Of a DNA stretch of 64,000 nt, positions 9,256 through 17,102 are shown in pieces; the stretch's first letter is position 1, and every line of letters begins with the position of its first letter. This DNA is from Marinirhabdus sp963799365 (GTDB lineage Bacteria > Bacteroidota > Bacteroidia > Flavobacteriales > Flavobacteriaceae). The notes under the pieces are model-generated. The model saw nothing but the letters and a program-made list of their open reading frames with translations. It had not been told where the DNA came from and made no database searches. Made by a program: the position numbers and the translations under genes. The DNA is taken from assembly GCA_963799365.1 (NCBI GenBank), contig CAWCWV010000001.1, positions 1 to 64,000 on the forward strand. Direction: 5' to 3'.

Positions 9256-9273
9256 GTAATATTGCAATATTAC
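9256..9273. promoter_or_regulatory. 18-bp perfect palindrome upstream of arsR, candidate ArsR operator
   Basis: GTAATATTGCAATATTAC is an exact 18-bp palindrome. It is AT-rich with a central TTGCAA, like sites bound by ArsR/SmtB-family dimers. It lies 162 bases before the arsR start and just after the TM2 terminator, so it could overlap the ars promoter and imply a long 5' leader. That it is an operator is inference. No other feature accounts for the dyad. Confidence 0.5.
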
Positions 9274-9434
9274 TTTTACATATCCAATCATTTTATTTCG
9301 ATAAAAATTATGGGGCATTCCACAAAATTTGACTTTTTTCTTAATTTAAAATTTGGGAATGAACTCATTTAATTTATTGAAAGTTTACTGCTTCAATGAA
9401 TTCGTATTTCCTACCTCTAAAATAGTAATTCCTT

Positions 9435-9758
9435 ATGGGCCTAACAAAAAGACATATTCATCCAAAGCAAGCTAACAAGCTCGCAGACTACGCAAAAGTA
9501 CTTAGCAATCCGGCGCGAGTAGCCATTTTAAATTATATTGGCGATTGTGAGGGTTGTTTGTGTAAAGATATTTCAGAGAAAATAAAACTGTCGCAACCCA
9601 CAACTTCCCAGCATTTACAAATCATAAAAAAAGCAGGTTTATTGAAAGGTAAGTTTGAAGGGAAAAGCCAATATTACCGAATAAATGTTGCCAAACTAAA
9701 TGAATTAAAATCGTTGTTTCAAGAATTTTTTGAAACGACTGAAGCTAAATGCTGTTAA
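9435..9758 (+). CDS. arsR: ArsR-family metalloregulatory repressor
   Basis: A 107-residue winged-helix protein. NKLADYAKVLSNPARVAIL and the recognition-helix region KLSQPTTSQHLQIIKKAGLL are standard for the family. Cysteines in DCEGCLCKDI resemble the inducer-binding CxC of arsenic-responsive ArsR proteins, and a CC pair ends the protein. It heads a cluster with DUF6428 and a thioredoxin-type arsenate reductase. The likely role is therefore repression of this operon, released by As(III) or Sb(III). The palindrome at 9256-9273 is a candidate operator. Confidence 0.85.
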   Translation: MGLTKRHIHPKQANKLADYAKVLSNPARVAILNYIGDCEGCLCKDISEKIKLSQPTTSQHLQIIKKAGLLKGKFEGKSQYYRINVAKLNELKSLFQEFFETTEAKCC

Positions 9759-9774
9759 TCTAAATCAAACAAAA

Positions 9775-10266
9775 ATGACTACACAAGAACTGTTTTCAAT
9801 ACTTAAAGAACACCAAGATAAATCTCTGTTGTTTCAATACGCTCCAAACCAATTGGTGGGAGCCAACTACCACATTACCGAAGTGAAACACATTAAAATA
9901 GACTCGGTAGATTGTGGCGCCCAGACCGATTCTTGGAATGAAACGGTAATCCAATTATGGGAAAGCCCCTCAGAATTGGGGAAGACTGAATACATGAGTG
10001 CCTTTAAAGCACTTGGTATTTTAAACAAAGTTGGGAAGATGAAACCATACAACCTTACTTCTGAAGTAAAATTTGAATATAGCAACGCCTTATTTCATAC
10101 CGCTCAACTTTTTGTAGACGATTTTGTACTCAACGGCAACAATCTCGTTTTTAATCTAAGCATAAAAAAAACAGACTGTAAAGCAAAAGAATTGTGCGGA
10201 ATACCTGAACCAATGGTAATTTCAGGTGACTCTAATGCTTGTACTCCTGGTAGTGGTTGCTGCTAA
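9775..10266 (+). CDS. DUF6428 family protein of the ars operon
   Basis: A 163-residue soluble protein starting MTTQELFSILKEHQDKSLLF, with conserved HITEVKHIKIDSVDCGA and a cysteine-rich end (KTDCKAKELCG and NACTPGSGCC). Proteins of this type occur between arsR and arsC in many Bacteroidota arsenic operons, which is the basis for the family call. The terminal cysteines suggest metalloid or metal binding, but no activity is established. The ATG at 9775 lies 16 bases after arsR. The open frame extends into arsR, but this start gives the conserved N-terminus. Confidence 0.75.
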   Translation: MTTQELFSILKEHQDKSLLFQYAPNQLVGANYHITEVKHIKIDSVDCGAQTDSWNETVIQLWESPSELGKTEYMSAFKALGILNKVGKMKPYNLTSEVKFEYSNALFHTAQLFVDDFVLNGNNLVFNLSIKKTDCKAKELCGIPEPMVISGDSNACTPGSGCC

Positions 10267-10317
10267 AATTATTAAACAAAATAAACTCTCTTTTAGAAAG
10301 AAATAAGTAATTAAATT

Positions 10318-10734
10318 ATGGAAAATATTTTAGTGCTCTGTACAGGAAACAGCTGCCGAAGCCAGATGGCAGAAGCCTATCTTAAAAAATTTGCCAATGG
10401 TAAAGCAACCATTTATAGTGCAGGTATTGAAACCCACGGGTTAAACCCTGGTGCCGTAGCAACCATGTTACGTGATGGTATTGACATTACAAGTCATACC
10501 TCAAACAATATAAATGAATATCAAGATATTTCTTGGGATTATATTATTACCGTATGCGATCACGCCAAAGAAAATTGTCCATTTATTCCTGCGCCTAACG
10601 CTAAAAGATTGCATCATAATTTTTATGATCCTTCAAAATTTAAAGGGTCACCTTCAGAAACTGATATTGCTTTTGACAATGCACGAAATGAGATTAAAGA
10701 TTATTGTCGTAGTTTTATAGAGAACAATCTATAA
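10318..10734 (+). CDS. arsC: Arsenate reductase, low-molecular-weight phosphatase type
   Basis: A 138-residue protein with the phosphatase-like P-loop CX5R at C8-R14 (LCTGNSCRSQMAEA). The two further cysteines used in the thioredoxin-coupled mechanism are C80 and C87 in TVCDHAKENCPF. A catalytic-loop Asp is in HNFYDPSKFKG. It reduces arsenate to arsenite in the cytoplasm. It is third in the arsR-DUF6428-arsC cluster. No arsB or acr3 pump follows, so arsenite export must be encoded elsewhere or done by an unrecognised protein. Confidence 0.9.
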   Translation: MENILVLCTGNSCRSQMAEAYLKKFANGKATIYSAGIETHGLNPGAVATMLRDGIDITSHTSNNINEYQDISWDYIITVCDHAKENCPFIPAPNAKRLHHNFYDPSKFKGSPSETDIAFDNARNEIKDYCRSFIENNL

Positions 10735-10737
10735 ATT

Positions 10738-11100
10738 ATGCCACTCGCCGTAAATATTCTTATAGGCTTTATCGCCTTGCTTCATTTATATTTTCTGTAT
10801 TTTGAGATGTTTGTCTGGACCACAAAAGGACCAAAAATTTTTAGAGGATTCCCAAAGGACCTTTTCCCAAAAACCAAAGCCATGGCTGCCAATCAAGGGC
10901 TGTACAATGGCTTTTTAGCTGCTGGACTTATTTGGATCTTCTTTATTGAAAATGTGGAATGGGCAGAGAATGTCGCCACCTTCTTTCTAAGTTGTGTCGC
11001 CATTGCTGGAATTTATGGTGCTTTTTCGATTTCAAAAAAAATATTTTTCATTCAGGCGGTACCGGCTATTATTACCATTTTGCTACTCTTTGTTTTGTAG
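10738..11100 (+). CDS. DUF1304 family membrane protein
   Basis: A 120-residue protein with about four hydrophobic helices. Characteristic motifs are ALLHLYFLYFEMFVWTT near residue 12 and KAMAANQGLYNGFLAAGL near 49, both typical of DUF1304. It starts 3 bases after arsC and is probably co-transcribed. Function is unknown. Because it occupies the place where an arsenite pump often sits, a transport-related role could be considered, but the family is not known as a transporter. Confidence 0.8.
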   Translation: MPLAVNILIGFIALLHLYFLYFEMFVWTTKGPKIFRGFPKDLFPKTKAMAANQGLYNGFLAAGLIWIFFIENVEWAENVATFFLSCVAIAGIYGAFSISKKIFFIQAVPAIITILLLFVL

Positions 11101-11181
11101 TAATCTATATTTCAAAATAGATATCCTTGTAATTCCCGTACCTTATAAACGTCTTATCTGAAAACATTTTAAAATTTTATT

Positions 11182-11871
11182 ATGACAACTAAAAAACCAG
11201 ACTTCAGTAATTTAAAAGCGCTTTATATTAACTGCACCCTTAAGAAAACACCTCAAATGAGCCATACAAAGGCTTTGATGGATGTTTCTATAAACATTCT
11301 TCGTGAAGAAGGCGTTACAGTAGAATACCTGCGTTTGGTTAATCACGACATCGCCTACGGAGTTTATCACGATATGACCGAACACGGTTCAGAAAAAGAT
11401 GAATGGCCAGACTTATGGAAGAAAGTAAAAGACGCCGATATTTTGGTGATTGGCACTCCTATATGGTTAGGCGAAAAGTCTTCAGTAGCTACGAAGCTCA
11501 TTGAAAGGTTGTATGGTGAAAGCGCTAGAAGAAATGAAAAAGGGCAGTATTATTTCTACGGAAAAGTAGGCGGTTGCATTATTACTGGAAACGAAGACGG
11601 AATAAAACACGTAGCCATGGGAACGCTCTACGCCTTACAACACATTGGATATAGCATCCCACCGCAGGCAGATTGTGGTTGGATTGGTGAAGCAGGCCCA
11701 GGACCCAGCTATAACGACGAAGAAAGCGATGCCAAGAACAACGATTTTACCAATCGAAACACCACCTTTATGACCTACAATCTCTTACATTTGGCTAAAA
11801 TGCTGAAAGATCAAGGTGGGTATCCTGCTTACGGAAATTCCCGTGGAGATTGGGACGATGGTACAAGATGA
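11182..11871 (+). CDS. Flavodoxin-fold NAD(P)H-dependent oxidoreductase
   Basis: A 229-residue protein starting with a charged segment and ALYINCTLKKTPQMSHTKAL, the FMN-phosphate-binding region of the NADPH-dependent FMN reductase/WrbA superfamily. DILVIGTPIWLGEKSS and GGCIITGNEDGIKHV form the rest of the flavin site. The tail is rich in Asn and Gly. It lies 81 bases after the DUF1304 gene and may belong to the same unit or have its own promoter. The substrate is unknown; quinone or aromatic reduction is typical of relatives. Confidence 0.8.
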   Translation: MTTKKPDFSNLKALYINCTLKKTPQMSHTKALMDVSINILREEGVTVEYLRLVNHDIAYGVYHDMTEHGSEKDEWPDLWKKVKDADILVIGTPIWLGEKSSVATKLIERLYGESARRNEKGQYYFYGKVGGCIITGNEDGIKHVAMGTLYALQHIGYSIPPQADCGWIGEAGPGPSYNDEESDAKNNDFTNRNTTFMTYNLLHLAKMLKDQGGYPAYGNSRGDWDDGTR

Positions 11872-11932
11872 GTTTTGAGAATCCAGAATACCGATAAGTT
11901 TCTATTTCAGTAAATAATAAAATCCTTTTAAT

Positions 11933-12514
11933 ATGCTCAACCTTAAACTAGCCACAGATCCACGATGGGTTACCATTGTTGAAAGTAATCTGGAAGAAAT
12001 ATTGACAGATCATGCGTGGTGCGAACAAAAAGCAGCCACCAATGCCATCACAATTATAACTTTAAATAGCCAACATGAAGATCTAGTGACAGACCTACTA
12101 AAACTGGCTCAAGAAGAATTGGAGCATTTTGAAATGGTCCACGAGATCATTAAAAAAAGAGGCTATAAATTGGGACGCGAACGGAAGGATCATTATGTAA
12201 ATCAGTTATATCAATTTATGAACCGTGGCGGAAGCAGAGAACAGGCTATGGTAGATAGGTTGCTGTTTTCGGCTATGATTGAAGCTAGGAGTTGTGAACG
12301 ATTTAAATTACTTTCAGAACGTATTAAAGATCCCGAACTGTCTAAATTTTACCGGGAATTGATGATAAGTGAAGCTGGGCACTATACTACTTTTTTAGGG
12401 TTTGCTCGAAAATATGGCCAAGATGTTGATATTGACAAACGTTGGCAAGAACTCATAGAATTTGAAGGAGAGATCATTAAAAATTACGGCAAGTCTGAAA
12501 CCATTCACGGTTAG
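11933..12514 (+). CDS. miaE: tRNA-(ms2io6A37) hydroxylase MiaE
   Basis: A 193-residue non-haem diiron monooxygenase that hydroxylates the isopentenyl group of ms2i6A37 in tRNA. The four-helix ferritin-like bundle and its iron ligands are visible as WCEQKAATNAI, AQEELEHFEMVHEI (ExxH), MIEARSCERFKLL and ISEAGHYTTFLGFA (ExxH). The length and start (MLNLKLATDPRWV) match the family. The miaA and miaB substrate-forming genes are not adjacent. It stands alone, followed 60 bases later by an unrelated gene. Confidence 0.9.
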   Translation: MLNLKLATDPRWVTIVESNLEEILTDHAWCEQKAATNAITIITLNSQHEDLVTDLLKLAQEELEHFEMVHEIIKKRGYKLGRERKDHYVNQLYQFMNRGGSREQAMVDRLLFSAMIEARSCERFKLLSERIKDPELSKFYRELMISEAGHYTTFLGFARKYGQDVDIDKRWQELIEFEGEIIKNYGKSETIHG

Positions 12515-12574
12515 AATTTTCTTAACATAGTACATCTCAAATTTTTCGTATCTTTTTACTGAAAAAATTGAATT

Positions 12575-13039
12575 ATGAAAACCACGCCAAGATTTGAAGC
12601 CGCCATTCAAAAACTCTACATAGCTTTCCATAACAATACTTTGAATCCAGAATGTTGCACCCAGTGTGCTGTAGGCACTATTTTAGAGGGGAGCGACACA
12701 TGGAAACACCTTTCGGACCATCACGGTTCATTTCAATTAAATTATGTTGGAAATGTACACGAAATGATGGGTAGACGATTTAATGGTTATTTACCTTCAG
12801 AATTACTTCGTATTGAAAATTCTTTCTTACAGGGTTGTGGGTATCAATTGCCTGTACATCACTCACATTTTAAACCTTCAAACATTAAAAACAAAGAACT
12901 ATTGTTTGATGGGCTTATCGCCACACTAGCTGTGCTTTGCAAACTGGATAATATTTCTAATAGCATGGAAATTTCAACAGTATTTCAGTATGAGCCTAAT
13001 CAACCAGAAGAGATGATGAATAATATATATTTATCGTAG
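12575..13039 (+). CDS. Conserved Bacteroidota protein of unknown function
   Basis: A 154-residue soluble protein I do not assign to a characterised family. Visible features are an N-terminal helix (MKTTPRFEAAIQKLYIAFHN), a cysteine cluster ECCTQCAVG around residues 26-34, a conserved-looking HEMMGRRFNGYLPSEL and a C-terminal helix. Close relatives seem to be annotated in some genomes as an Nqr subunit F, but there is no [2Fe-2S], FAD or NADH motif here and the protein is far too short. The cysteines could bind a metal. Confidence 0.7.
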   Translation: MKTTPRFEAAIQKLYIAFHNNTLNPECCTQCAVGTILEGSDTWKHLSDHHGSFQLNYVGNVHEMMGRRFNGYLPSELLRIENSFLQGCGYQLPVHHSHFKPSNIKNKELLFDGLIATLAVLCKLDNISNSMEISTVFQYEPNQPEEMMNNIYLS

Positions 13040-13177
13040 GTTTAATTAAGTATGAACTTAATACATCATTAAAATATTGTGTTTTTATTATTTTTTCTAA
13101 TGTGTTACAAACAAAACGGGAGCGGTTAGAACATTACTAAGCTTTTGACTATTTCAAATTTATAAAAATCTTCAATA

Positions 13178-13954
13178 ATGAGTAAAAGAGAAAAATTTGC
13201 CAGTTTCGGTATTGCAACAAAAGGAATAGTTTATTTTATAATTGGAATTCTTACCGCAATGGCTGCATTTGGCTATGGCGGAAAAAAATCGAGTTCAGGA
13301 ACTGTAATAGATTTTATTGCACAACAATCACTCGGGCAAATTTTATTAGTACTATTGGCTATTGGTCTGTTAGGCTATGTTTTCTGGCGGTGGTATCAAG
13401 CCTTTGCAAACCCAAAGGATATAGAAAATAATGCAAAAGGTAGTGTAAAAAGAATTGCCTATTTTATTAGTGGGGTGCTGTATGGTTTATTGGCTTATAC
13501 GGCTATTAAAACTGTGATTGGTTCTAACAGTGGAGGAAAATCATTTATAAGTAAAATTTTTGAATCTGATTATGCTACCACTATTGCAATTATAATTGGA
13601 ATCGCCTTAGTTGGAAAGGGTATTTATGAGTTTTATCAGGGATATTCTGGTAAATTTAAAGAAGAAGTTGAAAGTGCGGGGATTCCTTCAAAAGTAAAGA
13701 GTTTGGTCTTAAAATCTGGAAAAGTTGGTTATACTTCAAGGGGTATAGTTGCAGGAATATTGGGTTTTCTATTTTTAAAGGCTGGTTTTAATGAAAGTGC
13801 CAACAAAATGAGTAAAACAGATGCTTTTGGTTTTATTGAAAACCAATTCGGCAGTATAGTTCTTGGTATTATTGCCCTAGGACTTGTAGGATATGGATTT
13901 TTTATGATGGTAAAGGCAAAACATAGTAGTTTGAGCGTAGGGCAGGAAAACTGA
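13178..13954 (+). CDS. DUF1206 membrane protein
   Basis: A 258-residue integral membrane protein built of three repeats of a two-helix unit. Each begins with a motif like FGIATKGIVYFIIG (residue 9), KRIAYFISGVLYG (near 88) and GYTSRGIVAGILG (near 185), and continues to a FYQGY/RWYQAF-type end. This triplicated arrangement is DUF1206. Function is unknown. The preceding 138 bases are AT-rich and hold no recognisable gene. Confidence 0.85.
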   Translation: MSKREKFASFGIATKGIVYFIIGILTAMAAFGYGGKKSSSGTVIDFIAQQSLGQILLVLLAIGLLGYVFWRWYQAFANPKDIENNAKGSVKRIAYFISGVLYGLLAYTAIKTVIGSNSGGKSFISKIFESDYATTIAIIIGIALVGKGIYEFYQGYSGKFKEEVESAGIPSKVKSLVLKSGKVGYTSRGIVAGILGFLFLKAGFNESANKMSKTDAFGFIENQFGSIVLGIIALGLVGYGFFMMVKAKHSSLSVGQEN

Positions 13955-14375
13955 AATACCTATAAAGAAACCAAGACCAAAATCCTGTTGTATTGATAGT
14001 TTAAATATCTTGAATACCTACAGATGACGCCTTTAAATCTGAAACAACATATGGAATATCTTTTACTTCAAACCAACGTATGCTCTTGAAAATACATCTA
14101 AACCAGCGGCTTTTAGTTTTATGAGTTTTCTTTAACGTAAGATTCACAATCGCTTTCTTATAAATCCTGTCTTTTTGCGCTATGTAATTTTTTTAAATAG
14201 TACTGGAAAATAGAAGAGGTTATTATTGGAGTTGAAGAATCTAAAATACAAAAAACACTCAATAGCATTTTGGGATTTGATACCATAGGTACTTGTATCA
14301 AATATTGAATTATGACATTCAGAATACTATATCTAGTTTGTAAAACTTTTTAAATATGTAGCTTTGAACCATTAT
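13955..14375. other. 421-bp gap with apparent coding remnants
   Basis: No intact gene is seen. On the minus strand an open stretch of about 63 codons with no start codon ends in a stop at 14001-14003 and reads, in part, YIAQKDRIYKKAIVNLTLKK. On the plus strand 14201-14308 reads YWKIEEVIIGVEESKIQ and on to a TGA. That sequence recalls the EEVIIA segment of polyprenyl glycosylphosphotransferases, but the match is short. Both look like decayed fragments. The AT-rich end leads into the exported protein at 14376. Confidence 0.35.
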
Positions 14376-15233
14376 ATGAAAAAGTTTCTACTTAAAATAG
14401 GATTCTTTACAACGCTACTGCTGGTCATAAATTTCGGCTTACTTCGCCTGGTTATGTCTATTTATATTAGTGATTATACAAGTGTTTCTTTAAATAAAGA
14501 AGTCTATTTATTTGCAGATTCTCACGGTGCATCGCTAGACACTATTCCATTGGCATATAATGTTGAAAATTTTTCAGACCGAAGCGACTCCTATATAGAC
14601 CTTGAGCGCAAATTAAAATACCTCCTTCGAAACGGAAATCCCAAAACAATTTATATAACAGTAGATGCCCATATGCTCTCTCCAGACAGAGAGGCATACA
14701 ACAACAATGTACTGTCCGCCTATTTTACGAACTATGAAGATTATAATACTATTTTTGGCTATGTTACCAATGCTTATTTGAAAAGAAACATCGTCTATTT
14801 CAATTCTAAATATGTACCTCTTCTGAAAAATTATTTTTTTAGCCTGCTAAAAAAGAATCGAACCCCTAAGCCCACTATTTCTTGGGAAAAGAAGCCGTCT
14901 TTAGAAAAAATTAGGTTAAGCAGGAAGCGTTTTAAGGTTTACTTTAGCAGCGAAGAAAAATCGAACAATTTAGAAGCTTCTTTACAACGTATTATATCAC
15001 TTTGTAAACGTCACAATATTGAACTTGTAGGAGTAAAGTTTCCAGTTAGTCCTTCATACAACCGGGTTTTGAAGGATAAAAATTTTAAGGCAGATCAGGT
15101 ATTTAAAAATCACAAGCTTCCCGTTCTTAACTTTCAAGATTCTTTACAAGCAGATCATTATTTCAGGGATCAAGATCATTTAAATAGTAAGGGAGCAACT
15201 GTTTTGGCTGAACTTTTATTTGGAGAAAAATAG
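14376..15233 (+). CDS. Membrane-anchored SGNH/GDSL-like protein
   Basis: A 285-residue protein with an N-terminal membrane anchor (MKKFLLKIGFFTTLLLVINF). The rest is extracytoplasmic, with LFADSHGASLDT near residue 47 (DSH instead of the classic GDS) and a late FRDQDHLNSKGATVLAE with the Asp-x-x-His pair typical of SGNH hydrolases. Relatives (DltD/AlgX/DUF1574-like) work with O-acyltransferases in polysaccharide modification, but no MBOAT gene is adjacent. ATG 14376 is preferred over the upstream in-frame TTG at 14364 because it begins the anchor. Its stop abuts that of the convergent acyltransferase. Confidence 0.65.
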   Translation: MKKFLLKIGFFTTLLLVINFGLLRLVMSIYISDYTSVSLNKEVYLFADSHGASLDTIPLAYNVENFSDRSDSYIDLERKLKYLLRNGNPKTIYITVDAHMLSPDREAYNNNVLSAYFTNYEDYNTIFGYVTNAYLKRNIVYFNSKYVPLLKNYFFSLLKKNRTPKPTISWEKKPSLEKIRLSRKRFKVYFSSEEKSNNLEASLQRIISLCKRHNIELVGVKFPVSPSYNRVLKDKNFKADQVFKNHKLPVLNFQDSLQADHYFRDQDHLNSKGATVLAELLFGEK

Positions 15234-17060
15234 TTATTCTTCCTCTTCATTACCAACATTTACGCCGTTATTATATTTTTTTTCCAATTCAGCTTGAAAT
15301 TCTTCCATAACAGGTTTTACGGTGCTTTCTGGCAAATCTGCAATACGAATATACATTAACCCGTCTACTGCATTGTTAAAAAGTGGGTCTACATTAAACG
15401 CCACCACTTTTGCATTTTGTTTGATGTATTTTTTAATAAGAACAGGCAATCGTAGCGCGCCTGGTTCTACTTCGTCAATGAGCTTATCGAACTTGTTGAG
15501 GTCTGCTTCACTTTCGTCAAAGATAAAATCCTTATCGGCATCCTTCAGTTTTACTTTGTATTCCTTTTTGGGTTTTATGTATTGTGCTACATAGGGATCG
15601 TAGTAATTGGATTTCATAAACTCAATCATCAAGCTCTTACTGAATTCTGAAAACTGATTACTTATACTTACGCCACCAATCAAAAATTTATGCTCTGGAT
15701 ATCTTAAGGTAGTGTGAACAATGCCTTTCCAAAGCAGGAAAAGCGGCATGGGGCGAAGTTGGTATTCTTTTATAATAAATGCCCGACCCATCTCAATACT
15801 TTTGCTCATCATATCGTACAGTTCCGGTTCAAAACGGAAAAGATCTTGTAGATAAAATCCGTTAATACCGTAGGCTGCAAAAATTTTGGAGCCCAACCCC
15901 ATTCTATAGGCACCGGCAAGTTTCTTGGCTTCATTATCCCACAAAAACATATGGTGGTAATGGTTGTCAAACTTATCAATATCTATAGCATTGTTTGTGC
16001 CTTCACCCACCTCGCGAAAAGTGATTTCACGTAGGCGACCAATTTCTAAAAGAATATTTGGAATTTTATCTGCAGAGGCAAAAAATACTTCGTAGTTTTT
16101 GCTCTCCAATAAGCGTTTCTCGTCGTTTCGGAGCGTAAGTATTTCCTTCTCAATAGCCTCAACAGGAACAGGACCAGCGATTTTCTTAGGTAATTTGGGT
16201 AATTTGATTGTTTTGGGGAGGGTATCCACAAATTTTTTCTTCTGAAACGGATTGGCAAGCACATATGTTTTCTTTCGAAGAAAAGCTGTGTAAGATTCTA
16301 AGGTTTCATGTTCATTTTGATCTTCTATAGAAATAGGATGTCCTATTCGCACTTTCAATGTTCGCTCTTTCTGCGACAATAGTTCACTTGGCAACTTTGC
16401 TGTGCGCAAGGTATCACTCATTTTTGCCCAACGGTAGAAAGATTTACTGTTACGGCCGTGAAAATAAATTGGGATTACAGGAACGCCGGCTTTTTTTATC
16501 AGTTTCATGACAGCTGGCTCCCACGTCCTATCAATAACTATTTGTTCTTCTTTTTGTGTGGAAACTTCTCCAGCCGGAAAAACGCCTAAAGGTTGCCCAT
16601 CTTTTAAATGTTGTAGTGCGCTCTTAAACGCCAATATACTATTATGCGCCTGTTTATGCTCTTCAAAAGGATTCACTGGCATCACATAAGGCTTTAAGGG
16701 CTCTATACGATGTAGTAAAAAGTTGGCGATAATTTTATAATCCGGGCGACGTTCTAAAAGTAATTTTAGTAACAGAATACCATCTATTCCCCCCAACGGG
16801 TGGTTAGAAATAGTTATAAACGGACCTGTTTTTGGTATTCTTTTTAAGTCTTCTTCAGGAATTTCATAATCTATTTCAAATTCCTCCAAGAGCGCATTCA
16901 TAAATTCTAGGCCTTGTAAGTGTTTGTTACGATCGTAAACTTTGTTTATAGTAGATATATTAAGCACCTTCATTACGGACCAACCCAAAAAGGTTCCTAA
17001 AAAGCCGAGTTTATCAACTTTTAAAGCTTTTGTAATTTCTTTGGTCGTAACTAATCCCAT
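15234..17060 (-). CDS. olsF: Bifunctional PlsC-GNAT acyltransferase, OlsF-like aminolipid synthase
   Basis: A 608-residue two-domain protein. The N-terminal half is a PlsC-type O-acyltransferase with the NHPLGGIDG motif (HX4D variant) near residue 87, and FPAGEVS and PVIPIYFHGRN later. The C-terminal half (from about residue 325) is a GNAT-like N-acyltransferase (REITFREVGEGTNNAIDID, RMGLGSKIFAAYG). This fusion order is that of OlsF from Serratia and Flavobacterium, which makes ornithine lipid. Bacteroides splits the same functions into GlsA and GlsB for glycine lipids. The product here could be ornithine, glycine or another aminolipid. The acidic C-terminal tail ends NEEEE. Confidence 0.8.
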   Translation of the reverse strand: MGLVTTKEITKALKVDKLGFLGTFLGWSVMKVLNISTINKVYDRNKHLQGLEFMNALLEEFEIDYEIPEEDLKRIPKTGPFITISNHPLGGIDGILLLKLLLERRPDYKIIANFLLHRIEPLKPYVMPVNPFEEHKQAHNSILAFKSALQHLKDGQPLGVFPAGEVSTQKEEQIVIDRTWEPAVMKLIKKAGVPVIPIYFHGRNSKSFYRWAKMSDTLRTAKLPSELLSQKERTLKVRIGHPISIEDQNEHETLESYTAFLRKKTYVLANPFQKKKFVDTLPKTIKLPKLPKKIAGPVPVEAIEKEILTLRNDEKRLLESKNYEVFFASADKIPNILLEIGRLREITFREVGEGTNNAIDIDKFDNHYHHMFLWDNEAKKLAGAYRMGLGSKIFAAYGINGFYLQDLFRFEPELYDMMSKSIEMGRAFIIKEYQLRPMPLFLLWKGIVHTTLRYPEHKFLIGGVSISNQFSEFSKSLMIEFMKSNYYDPYVAQYIKPKKEYKVKLKDADKDFIFDESEADLNKFDKLIDEVEPGALRLPVLIKKYIKQNAKVVAFNVDPLFNNAVDGLMYIRIADLPESTVKPVMEEFQAELEKKYNNGVNVGNEEEE

Positions 17061-17102
17061 GTGGTTTGGTGGTTGTTGTTTACAAAGATAACGAAACCGT
17101 CG

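Noticed and set aside
12575..13039. Naming this gene as an Nqr subunit F
   Set aside because: The protein has no [2Fe-2S], FAD or NADH motifs and is only 154 residues; only a cysteine cluster is visible.
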